Assembly (NCBI GenBank): GCA_017502165.1
Contig: JAFVVO010000019.1
Coordinates: forward strand, 1 to 64,000
DNA length: 64,000 bases
Reading direction: 5' to 3'
Source: Clostridia bacterium
GTDB lineage: Bacteria; Bacillota; Clostridia; Christensenellales; QALW01
Shown: positions 50,989-58,337 of the stretch, piece by piece
How the letters are laid out: every line of letters begins with the position of its first letter
How positions within the stretch are numbered: position 1 is the first letter of the stretch
Program-made: the position numbers and the translations under genes
The notes under the pieces: generated by a model
Told to the model about the DNA's origin: nothing
Databases searched by the model: none
Seen by the model: only the letters and a program-made list of their open reading frames with translations

Positions 50989-52260
50989 TTAAAAGGGAAC
51001 GGATAAGGTGTTTTCAAAGGTAGGTTCAATAGTAATAAATTCGTCGGGGTTAGCAGTTTCTTCGCCTTCGGAAATATCACCAAGGTATGCCAGATAGGGA
51101 GGAATTGCACTTAAGGAATCCCACATATCGTCAAGGTCAGCCTGAGTATAGGGGGCGGAGGTACCTGCACCAACCATCAGAGTAACGCCGGACTTATTGT
51201 ACTGGGAAACAAACCACTGTGAAAGAGAAACGGTAATACATTCCTCGGGGGTGGGACCGTTGGCAATTTTAGTGTATCCGGAACGGTTTGCAATGATGTT
51301 TGAATACAAAATAGAGGTGATGTTATCCTCGTTACCGAAGCACCAGTCAACAAACTTGCCGCAACCGGAGTAAACGGTGGTTAAAAGGAATTCGTTGTTC
51401 TCGCAAAGCGTTTTAACAGCCTGGGCGCTCTTTGTTGAGAAGGGCGTTCCGGGATATCCCGACATTGCGGGGGAAGTGCTTAAAGAGGTTGAAGGCACGG
51501 TTCCTGTGCCAAAGTTAATGCTAACGTCAACACCTTCGCCGTTTGCGTTCCAAAGGGAGAAATCATTTGTTCCGCCAAGATTAAGAATGCTCGTAACTGC
51601 AGCCTGCTTGTCGGCAGGAACGCTTCCGATGCCGTTAATGTTGATTTCAATACCGTCGGGGTTAAGCATAGGAATAAAATAGATGCTGCAGAAATCAAAA
51701 ATGCTCTTGTAGGTTCTGCCTGAGCGGTACACCTCGTCAAGACTGGAAAGATAGGTTTCTATTTGCTTCATCATAATTAAGGAAGCACCGTATTCACTTC
51801 CGTTAACACCTGCAACCATTAAAAGCTTGTGTTCGGCATCGCTCTTTCCTAAACGGAAGCAAACTATTTCTCTGCCAAACTCACTTTTGCCGATAGAGGT
51901 AACGTCAACCTTGCCTGCAAACATTGATTTAATTGAGTTAGCGTTTGCCATAAAGGTGTTATAGCCGTACTTAAGGTCAACGGTGGGAGTGGGCGTTATT
52001 GAAGGATTGGTTGAGCCCGTGGTGCTTGCTGTGGGAGTGGTACCGCTGGGATTATAAGGAGTAGGTGTAGGATCAACTACCTTATCGAAGGGCACAATAT
52101 CACCCTTTGGCGGAATAACCTCGTTAGGTGAAGCCGTGGGCGTAGGTGTGGGAAGAGGAGTTCCCGGGTCGGAGTCGCCGTTTCCAATCAGAAACGCAAC
52201 TGCAATTATTGCTACAATTAAAAATGCGGCAATACAAAGGATTAAAGTGTTCTTTTTCAT
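50989..52260 (-). CDS. M14 carboxypeptidase homologue with degenerate active site
   Basis: Encodes 423 residues. One N-terminal helix (residues 5-26) is followed by a Pro/Thr linker (to about 95) and an extracellular M14-like domain. The fold marks are present (IYFIPMLNPDGIEI, SLWNANGEGVDV, YPGTPFSTKSAQAV), but the catalytic residues are not: the HxxE motif reads NGSE (N153, E156 kept), the substrate Arg of NRNF reads SINF (I248), the second zinc His reads Ser298 (VYSGCGKF), and the catalytic Glu of IEVG reads LMVG (M362). It is probably a peptide- or wall-binding pseudo-enzyme. Confidence 0.8.
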   Translation of the reverse strand: MKKNTLILCIAAFLIVAIIAVAFLIGNGDSDPGTPLPTPTPTASPNEVIPPKGDIVPFDKVVDPTPTPYNPSGTTPTASTTGSTNPSITPTPTVDLKYGYNTFMANANSIKSMFAGKVDVTSIGKSEFGREIVCFRLGKSDAEHKLLMVAGVNGSEYGASLIMMKQIETYLSSLDEVYRSGRTYKSIFDFCSIYFIPMLNPDGIEININGIGSVPADKQAAVTSILNLGGTNDFSLWNANGEGVDVSINFGTGTVPSTSLSTSPAMSGYPGTPFSTKSAQAVKTLCENNEFLLTTVYSGCGKFVDWCFGNEDNITSILYSNIIANRSGYTKIANGPTPEECITVSLSQWFVSQYNKSGVTLMVGAGTSAPYTQADLDDMWDSLSAIPPYLAYLGDISEGEETANPDEFITIEPTFENTLSVPF

Positions 52261-52294
52261 ATAAAAACCTCTCTTTAATTTGATGGGGATTTTT

Positions 52295-52765
52295 TTATTT
52301 ATGATACGGCTCGTTGGCGTTTATCTTAAAGCCGCGGTAAATTTGTTCAAGCAAAATAACTCTTGCCATTGAATGAGTAAAGGTCATCTTTGAAAGGGAC
52401 AGGGTATAATTTGCTCTTTTCAGCGCGTCGGGATGAAAGCCGAGGGAGCCGCCGAGCGCAAAAACGAGATTCTTTTCGTTTTGCCACGCTTCAAGCTGAG
52501 ACGATAATTCCACACTTGAAAGGCTTTTGCCCGTAGAATCGAGGGCAACGAGAAAATCACTGTCAGCAAGCTTTTTCTTTATTTTTTCCCATTCGGCAAG
52601 CTGAACGGCAACCCGTTGCGCGTCAGAAAGCTTTTCGGGAGCCTGCTCGTCGGAAACCTCTATAACCTCGCATTTGCAGTATCGGGAAAGGCGTTTAACA
52701 AATTCGGACTGAATTTCCTGATACATTTTTTGTATTTTGCCAACGGCAATGATTTTTACAGTCAT
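52295..52765 (-). CDS. rlmH: 23S rRNA (pseudouridine1915-N3)-methyltransferase RlmH
   Basis: Encodes 156 residues. MTVKIIAVGKIQ, LVALDSTGKSLSSVE, FALGGSLGFHPD and LSLSKMTFTHSMARVILLEQ are the SPOUT-class motifs, and the C-terminus NEPYHK is invariant. It methylates pseudouridine 1915 in helix 69. Its ATG overlaps the CPBP stop (ATGA on the minus strand). Confidence 0.97.
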   Translation of the reverse strand: MTVKIIAVGKIQKMYQEIQSEFVKRLSRYCKCEVIEVSDEQAPEKLSDAQRVAVQLAEWEKIKKKLADSDFLVALDSTGKSLSSVELSSQLEAWQNEKNLVFALGGSLGFHPDALKRANYTLSLSKMTFTHSMARVILLEQIYRGFKINANEPYHK

Positions 52766-53808
52766 ATTTGGAGCTGCTCCAGAAATTTCATAATATCGTC
52801 ATAGAACCAAAGCTCTATCATACTCAAAAGGTTAACACCGATAAAGGAGATCCACGCCAGAGTAGATAACACCTTTTCCCAAGGCTTTGGCTTAGGCATA
52901 AGGTCGGTGCAGCACATATCGGAAACCGTTTCACAGCCAAATTTACGCTTATTTTTCTTCTTAGTGTATTTTATAAGGAAAATGGCGGCGGCTACTCCAA
53001 GAAGCGCAAGGAGAGCCATTAAGGCAAGGTAAATGAACGTGTATTCCATAACCAAGGTCTCGTATACGGCAAATATTGGCGGATACATCAACACGCAGGA
53101 AAGTGCGTTAAGCACAAAATGGATCGTTATGGATGCGGCAAGGGAGTCGGTAAGAATAACGAATAAACCCATAATCAAGCCTAACAGAAAGGCATAAACT
53201 ATCTGCTGGAAATTGCCGTGCATAATTGAAAATGCTACGGAAGAAATCATTACTGCCGCTAAGGCGGATTTTCTTTCGAAGGCGCGAAGCACAAAGCCGC
53301 GGAACATAATTTCTTCGCAAATGGCAGGAAGACCTGCAACAATCACTATTGAATAAAGAAGCTGCCAGATATTCTGGGCTTCAGGTGAATCCGTTATTGA
53401 TGAGGGTGTGCCTAAAAAGCTTGAAAGGAATGCAACGAAAACGGAATTTACATACTGCGCAATAAAGAACAGTCCCAGGGATACAACAACAAGCAACAGT
53501 ATTTGAATCGGGTCGATTCCCTTATTAAGCCGAAATGTGCTCAAGCCGTCCTTTTTGCATATTAAAACGAAAGCAAGGGGGAGAATTAAAATCTGTAAAA
53601 ACTGAGAAACAACTACGTTGGATAAGTATTCACCAAACTCAGTTTTGAAGGAAAAGAACGCTTCCGTAATCAACAGTGCTATTACAACCAGGGCGGAGCC
53701 CACAAACTGCATTAAAGCAGGCGCTAAAATACCTTGAAAAACGGTTGGGAAGCGCTTATGGTTGTATTGTGCCTGAGCCTGACGCTTTTCTAAAGAATTA
53801 TTCTCCAT
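52762..53808 (-). CDS. CPBP-family intramembrane metalloprotease
   Basis: Encodes 348 residues with about eight helices. The Abi/CPBP motifs are present: motif 1 LPAICEEIMFRGFVLRAFE (EExxxR), motif 2 SSVAFSIMHGNFQQIVYAFL (FxxxH) and motif 3 IHFVLNALS (HxxxN). Relatives of Rce1 of this type cleave or process membrane-bound peptides. The last 70 residues form a cytoplasmic basic segment plus a final helix. It is coupled to rlmH downstream and follows apgM closely. Confidence 0.9.
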   Translation of the reverse strand: MENNSLEKRQAQAQYNHKRFPTVFQGILAPALMQFVGSALVVIALLITEAFFSFKTEFGEYLSNVVVSQFLQILILPLAFVLICKKDGLSTFRLNKGIDPIQILLLVVVSLGLFFIAQYVNSVFVAFLSSFLGTPSSITDSPEAQNIWQLLYSIVIVAGLPAICEEIMFRGFVLRAFERKSALAAVMISSVAFSIMHGNFQQIVYAFLLGLIMGLFVILTDSLAASITIHFVLNALSCVLMYPPIFAVYETLVMEYTFIYLALMALLALLGVAAAIFLIKYTKKKNKRKFGCETVSDMCCTDLMPKPKPWEKVLSTLAWISFIGVNLLSMIELWFYDDIMKFLEQLQI

Positions 53809-53812
53809 TTTA

Positions 53813-55021
53813 TTATTCCTTAAAGAATCTGCCTAAAAGGTCGTAGCCGATTTCTTGAACTACGCCCGTTGCTTCAGCAGTTTTTTCGCAGAAATTCTGA
53901 ACACCGCTGTTGCGCTCGTTGTTACTGTAATAAATTGCGTAGGGTACGGGGGCGCTTGAGTGTGTTCCCGTTGAAATGGGAGTGGGGTGGTCAGGCATAA
54001 TAAGCACGCCGTATTCTTCACCGCGGGCGCGAAGTCCGTTAACAATGAAGGTGAGCACCGTGTCGAGCATTTCTATTGCCTTAACCTTGCGGTTGATTTC
54101 GTGCCTGTGACCGCATTCATCGGGCGCTTCAAAGTGAAGATAGCAAAAATCGTAGCCCTCGTCAAAGGCGGTAAGGGTGGCTTTTGCCTTGCCCATAAAG
54201 TTAGTTTCAAGGGTACCCGTTGCACCGTCAACGTCATAGGTAGTCATATCCGCAAGCTTTGCAATTCCGCGAACAAGGTCAACTGCGGTAACCGCAGAGC
54301 CTGAAAGACCGTATTTCTCCTTGAAGGGTGAAAGCCCGGGCTTGCTTCCAACACCCCAGAACCAGCAGGTGTTAGCCATACGCAAGCCCAGAGCCTTGCG
54401 CTTAAGGTTAACGGGGTGGTTCTTAAGAATTTCCTCACTCTTTTTCATAATATCAAATAAAACCGAGGCGCCTGAGCCCTTGGGAAGATAATCCCTTACG
54501 GGCTTGCCGGTAATATCGTGGGGAGGAGTAAGCGTAACGTCACTGTTACCGCCGTGGATAATTAAAATGTGGCGGTAGGAAATTCCTGCATGGAACTCAA
54601 TAATTCCGTCGGATAATTCCTCGTTAAGAGCGTCAATAAGCTCGGAGGCTTCAGCAGTGGTAATTTCGTCACTGCTGTAATCTATCATAGTTTTGTTTTC
54701 ATATTCATCTTCATCTGAAACGCAGGCAAGGTTGCAACGGAGAGCAATATCGTCGTCAGCCATTTTAATGCCCATAGCCGCCGCCTCAAGAGGAGCTCTG
54801 CCGGTCAGATACCTTCTGGGGTCATAGCCCATAACGGAAAGGTTGCCAACGTCACTTCCGCCCTTACAGCCTTCGGGAGTGATTCGGCACATACCAACCT
54901 CACCCTTTTGCGCCATAAAATCTATTAAAGGCTTTTTAGCACACTCCATAGGAGTCTTACCGCCTAATTCGTCAATAGGTAAATCTGCCATTCCGTCGCC
55001 TAACAAAACAAGGTATTTCAT
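53813..55021 (-). CDS. apgM: cofactor-independent phosphoglycerate mutase, ApgM type
   Basis: Encodes 402 residues from ATG 55019-55021 (TTGGAGAACGAT upstream; an in-frame TTG 12 bases earlier lies in that site). The alkaline-phosphatase-like core has YLVLLGDGMADLPIDELGGK, the nucleophile region CKGGSDVGNLSVMGYDP, then HFEAPDECGHRHE and LIMPDHPTPISTGTHS metal ligands. It interconverts 3- and 2-phosphoglycerate in glycolysis. It leads the minus-strand run apgM - CPBP - rlmH. Confidence 0.94.
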   Translation of the reverse strand: MKYLVLLGDGMADLPIDELGGKTPMECAKKPLIDFMAQKGEVGMCRITPEGCKGGSDVGNLSVMGYDPRRYLTGRAPLEAAAMGIKMADDDIALRCNLACVSDEDEYENKTMIDYSSDEITTAEASELIDALNEELSDGIIEFHAGISYRHILIIHGGNSDVTLTPPHDITGKPVRDYLPKGSGASVLFDIMKKSEEILKNHPVNLKRKALGLRMANTCWFWGVGSKPGLSPFKEKYGLSGSAVTAVDLVRGIAKLADMTTYDVDGATGTLETNFMGKAKATLTAFDEGYDFCYLHFEAPDECGHRHEINRKVKAIEMLDTVLTFIVNGLRARGEEYGVLIMPDHPTPISTGTHSSAPVPYAIYYSNNERNSGVQNFCEKTAEATGVVQEIGYDLLGRFFKE

Positions 55022-55107
55022 ATCGTTCTCCAAAAAATAATGTAGGGTATATAATTATACAGAATATATTATACCACATTCATTTTGATTTTGCACTATA
55101 TTTTTGG

Positions 55108-55136
55108 TTGACAACAAAAAAAATTTATCTTATACT
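55108..55136 (+). promoter_or_regulatory. promoter of the YfcE gene
   Basis: TTGACA, 17 bp, TATACT. Confidence 0.75.
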
Positions 55137-55192
55137 TTAACAAATTTAAGAATTTCAGCCTTTAGAGGCTAAAAAAGACGAGGTAGCGAAAA

Positions 55193-55735
55193 ATGAAGAT
55201 AATGTTTGCGTCAGATATTCACGGCTCTGCATTTTACTGCAAGCAATTACTTGAAGCCTTCAAAAACGAGCAGGCGGATAAGCTGGTGCTTTTAGGTGAC
55301 CTGCTTTATCACGGACCGAGAAATCCGTTGCCGAGAGATTATGACCCTATGACTGTTGCAAAGCTTCTTAACGAAAACAAGCAAAGCATATTGGCGGTGC
55401 GCGGTAACTGCGATTCAGAGGTTGACCAGATGGTGCTGGAGTTTCCAATTATGCAGGATAGCTTAGTGATGTACCTGGATTTTTGTCAGGTATTCGTAAC
55501 TCACGGGCACCTGTTTTCACGGGATAATCTTCCTAAGCTGAATAAGGGCGACGTGCTTGTTAACGGTCACTTCCACGTTGGCGAAATGGTAAGGCAGGAG
55601 GATTACATTTACGTTAACCCCGGCTCCGTTTCCCTGCCGAAAAATGATTTCAGAGGCTACGTTTTGTATCGCGACGGTGCTTTTAATCTTAAAACCTTCG
55701 ATAATCAGGTCGTAGATATTATTGACTTAAAGTAA
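55193..55735 (+). CDS. yfcE: YfcE-type phosphodiesterase
   Basis: Encodes 180 residues. All five metallophosphoesterase motifs are present: FASDIHGS, LLGDLLYHGPRN, VRGNCDSEVD, VTHGHLF and VNGHFHVGE, with YVNPGSVSLPKN typical of YfcE. These enzymes hydrolyse phosphodiesters with Mn; the natural substrate is unclear. It has its own promoter. Confidence 0.93.
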   Translation: MKIMFASDIHGSAFYCKQLLEAFKNEQADKLVLLGDLLYHGPRNPLPRDYDPMTVAKLLNENKQSILAVRGNCDSEVDQMVLEFPIMQDSLVMYLDFCQVFVTHGHLFSRDNLPKLNKGDVLVNGHFHVGEMVRQEDYIYVNPGSVSLPKNDFRGYVLYRDGAFNLKTFDNQVVDIIDLK

Positions 55736-55750
55736 TTGAATAAAACTGCG

Positions 55751-55786
55751 TCCCCCGTGGCATAATCGTGCCAAGGGGGATTTTTT
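55751..55786 (+). terminator. terminator abutting a start codon and hiding its ribosome site
   Basis: TCCCCC-GTGGCA pairs with TGCCA-AGGGGGA, then T6, and ATG 55787 follows at once. The only Shine-Dalgarno candidate, AGGGGGA (55774-55780), is the right arm of the stem. Confidence 0.85.
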
Positions 55787-56128
55787 ATGGAGAAATACGT
55801 TTTAATTCTGTTGCTTCTTGCAATGCTGATGTTCAGCCTTTGCACCTTTCCCGCCTTTTCGCTTAAGGCGGATAACGTTTACGCAGTTTGCACCGATTCG
55901 AGCATAGGGGACAGATTGTTTACTTATAGCGAAAAATGGAGCGCTGACGGATATTTTGTCTATAAAATTGACAAAAAGGATATGGAAAAGGCAAAATTTC
56001 TTCCTAACGGACGCGTTGTAAAAGAATATTTTACCGCAAATAAAAATAATATTTTTACGAATCCCTTTATGCAAGAAATTTCCTATGCAGATTCAAGCGT
56101 TTTAGGGATACCGTACGTTATTGATTAG
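55787..56128 (+). CDS. hypothetical secreted protein upstream of spoIID
   Basis: Encodes 113 residues. A signal peptide or anchor (MEKYVLILLLLAMLMFSLCT) precedes an 85-residue alpha/beta domain with many Tyr and Lys residues. No family was recognised. Its stop TAG is followed nine bases later by the spoIID ATG, so the two are cotranslated. Expression must initiate from a ribosome site inside the terminator stem just upstream, which may limit it. Confidence 0.75.
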   Translation: MEKYVLILLLLAMLMFSLCTFPAFSLKADNVYAVCTDSSIGDRLFTYSEKWSADGYFVYKIDKKDMEKAKFLPNGRVVKEYFTANKNNIFTNPFMQEISYADSSVLGIPYVID

Positions 56129-56137
56129 GTGAAAGAT

Positions 56138-57196
56138 ATGGACAAAATTAAAGCAGTATTTATTTTTGCGCTGTCGGCGCTGATGCTGGTGCTTTCGGCG
56201 GCAGGCTTGCCAAATGAGCAGGAGGCTCAAAATGGTAAAATCGAAATAATAAAACCACTTCAGGAGGATTCTGTCGAAGAAGAGCAAAAGCAGGAGGAAC
56301 AAGCAGAGCAGAAAGAGGATACGCGGGAAGAACAATCAGAACAGCAGAAAGAGCCGCTTGAGCAGGAAAAATCTGTTAGAAAAATCAAAGTTCTTACAGA
56401 TGGCGCGGTTATGGAAATGGATTTGGAGGAGTATATCGTTCAGGTGGTGGCAGGTGAGGTGTATCCCACCTTTGAGCCTGAAGCGTTAAAGGCTCAGGCG
56501 GTTGCCGCAAGAACGTATCTGATGTATAAAATAAACGGCGGCGGATGCTCCCGCGGAGGTGACGTCTGCACGGATTACGCTCATTGTCAGGCGTTTAAGT
56601 CCTTCGACAAAATGCTTGCTGAGTGGAAGGGGAATTATCAGAAGTATTTGTCGTCAATTCAGCAAGCGGTAAATGAAACAGAGGGTGAAATCATAAAATA
56701 TAACGGTGCTCCGATCTGTGCCTTATATCATTCTTCAAGCGTAGATAAAACCGAGGACTGCGTTTCAGTTTTCGGAGGCAACCATCCTTATCTGGTAAGC
56801 GTTGAATCGCCTATCGGAGAGCAGGAATATTCCAAAACCGTCACCTTTACAAAAAATGAATTTATCGAAAAGGTAAACAAAGCCTTTAATCTCAAACTTG
56901 AAGGCATAGACATAAAAATTGTTTCCCGAACAAGCGCAGGAAGAGTCGGCACGGTAAAATTAGGTGATAAAAGCGTAAAGGCTACCGCGCTCAGAACGGC
57001 ACTTTCTCTGCGGTCAACGGATTTCGTGTTTGAAAAGGATTCGGAAAGCATCACCTTCACGGTTTACGGCTACGGCCACGGGGTAGGAATGAGTCAGCAG
57101 GGGGCTCAGCTTATGGCAAAGGAAGGAAAAACTTATAAGGAAATTCTCACTCACTACTATACGGGAACAACTGTTGAGCAAATGGATATTTCTTAA
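56138..57196 (+). CDS. spoIID: SpoIID/LytB-domain protein
   Basis: Encodes 352 residues from ATG 56138 (AGGTGA at 56127; GTG 56129 lies inside that site). One N-terminal helix, a long Glu/Gln-rich coiled linker (about 35-90), then the SpoIID domain: YIVQVVAGEVYPTFEPEALK carries the catalytic Glu of the lytic transglycosylase, with AVAARTYLMY, CDVC-like DVCTDYAHCQAF, and GYGHGVGMSQQGAQLMAKEG at the end. SpoIID trims peptidoglycan glycan strands during engulfment. The linker is unusually long and acidic for the family, so a vegetative SpoIID homologue is possible. Confidence 0.88.
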   Translation: MDKIKAVFIFALSALMLVLSAAGLPNEQEAQNGKIEIIKPLQEDSVEEEQKQEEQAEQKEDTREEQSEQQKEPLEQEKSVRKIKVLTDGAVMEMDLEEYIVQVVAGEVYPTFEPEALKAQAVAARTYLMYKINGGGCSRGGDVCTDYAHCQAFKSFDKMLAEWKGNYQKYLSSIQQAVNETEGEIIKYNGAPICALYHSSSVDKTEDCVSVFGGNHPYLVSVESPIGEQEYSKTVTFTKNEFIEKVNKAFNLKLEGIDIKIVSRTSAGRVGTVKLGDKSVKATALRTALSLRSTDFVFEKDSESITFTVYGYGHGVGMSQQGAQLMAKEGKTYKEILTHYYTGTTVEQMDIS

Positions 57197-57271
57197 AAGG
57201 ACAAAAAGCATAAGAAAATGAGACCGTAGGAAATAAAATAACCTTTGCAGATGCCTAAAAAGTAAAAATAA

Positions 57272-57301
57272 TTGACATTGCAATCAGGCAGATGATAAAA
57301 T
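57272..57301 (+). promoter_or_regulatory. promoter of the aldolase gene
   Basis: TTGACA, 18 bp ending in TGA, TAAAAT. Nothing else was seen between 57197 and 57375. Confidence 0.75.
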
Positions 57302-57375
57302 AATTCCGTAAATTACGCTAAATAATGATTAAAGAAAGTCGAAACAACAATCATTATTAAAAGGAAGGTCTTATT

Positions 57376-58164
57376 ATGAATATGCGAAAGAGCCGTGTTC
57401 TTCGGCAGATGAGAGCAGGAAAAGTTGCAACATGCACAAAACTTAATTTAGCTGACCCACGATGCGCAGAAATTGCCGCCGCAAGCGGTGTTGACTGTAT
57501 CTGGATTGACTTGGAGCACGTACCTAACAGTATGGCTTGTGTTGAGGAATTTGTCCGCGCGGCAAAGTGCTATGACGTTGACGTTTTAACCAGGGTTTCA
57601 AAGGGAAGCTACAATGATTTTATCCGTCCCCTTGAGGCTGATTCAACCGGCATTATGGTGCCTCACTTAATGAGCCTTGAGGAAGCCAAGAAAATCGTTT
57701 ACTTTACTAAATTCCATCCCGTAGGCCGCAGACCTATTGACGGCGGAAACGCTGACGGCGGCTATGGCAGAATTGACGGAATAGAATATATGAAGCAAGC
57801 AAACGAAGAGAGATTTACCGTTGTTCAGATTGAAGATCCCGAGCCTTTAGATGAGCTCGAAGAAATTTGTGCGCTCGAGGGTATTGATATGATCTTCTTC
57901 GGACCTGCAGATTTCTCTCAGGGTATTGGCGCTCCTTGTGACTTCGCAAATCCTAAAATTGATGAAACACGCCGTCTTATTGCTAAAACTGCCCGTAAAT
58001 ATGGCAAGTTCGCAGGCACTGTAGGCGGAACGGGTAACTTTGATCAGTTAGTTGATATGGGTTATACCTTTATCAGCGTTGGTGCTGACGTTGTTGCTCT
58101 TTGCAATTATTTTGACGATATTGCCGCTAATATTTCGGGCAGAGAAATTAAAGACGTCAAATAA
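57376..58164 (+). CDS. HpcH/HpaI-family class II aldolase
   Basis: Encodes 262 residues. MNMRKSRVLRQMRAGKVATC opens the TIM barrel, with IWIDLEHVPN, TRVSKGSYNDFIRPLEADST, IMVPHLMSLEEA, VVQIEDPEPLDEL (metal-binding Glu) and DMIFFGPADFSQGIG. The family cleaves 2-keto-3-deoxy acids to pyruvate and an aldehyde. Such aldolases often serve uronate or deoxysugar breakdown, which would suit the glycan hydrolase gene downstream. Substrate not determined. AAAGGAAGG precedes the ATG. Confidence 0.9.
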   Translation: MNMRKSRVLRQMRAGKVATCTKLNLADPRCAEIAAASGVDCIWIDLEHVPNSMACVEEFVRAAKCYDVDVLTRVSKGSYNDFIRPLEADSTGIMVPHLMSLEEAKKIVYFTKFHPVGRRPIDGGNADGGYGRIDGIEYMKQANEERFTVVQIEDPEPLDELEEICALEGIDMIFFGPADFSQGIGAPCDFANPKIDETRRLIAKTARKYGKFAGTVGGTGNFDQLVDMGYTFISVGADVVALCNYFDDIAANISGREIKDVK

Positions 58165-58196
58165 TCAAAGCAAGGGGATTAAAACTGAAAATTTTG

Positions 58197-58237
58197 AAAG
58201 TCTTTGTTTGCGGTTCGCAGACAAAGACTTTTTTGTA
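58197..58237 (+). terminator. terminator of the aldolase gene
   Basis: AAGTCTTTGT pairs with ACAAAGACTT, then T6. Confidence 0.85.
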
Positions 58238-58277
58238 AATAAAATTTTACATTTAATTAAATTTTGTGTTTTTAAGG

Positions 58278-58306
58278 TTGAAATGCGTTTTATGCTATGG
58301 TATAAT
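58278..58306 (+). promoter_or_regulatory. promoter of the second DUF4038 hydrolase
   Basis: TTGAAA, 17 bp, extended -10 TG-G-TATAAT. Confidence 0.75.
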
Positions 58307-58337
58307 TAAGTGATTAAACCTTTAAGGAGGAGCTTAG

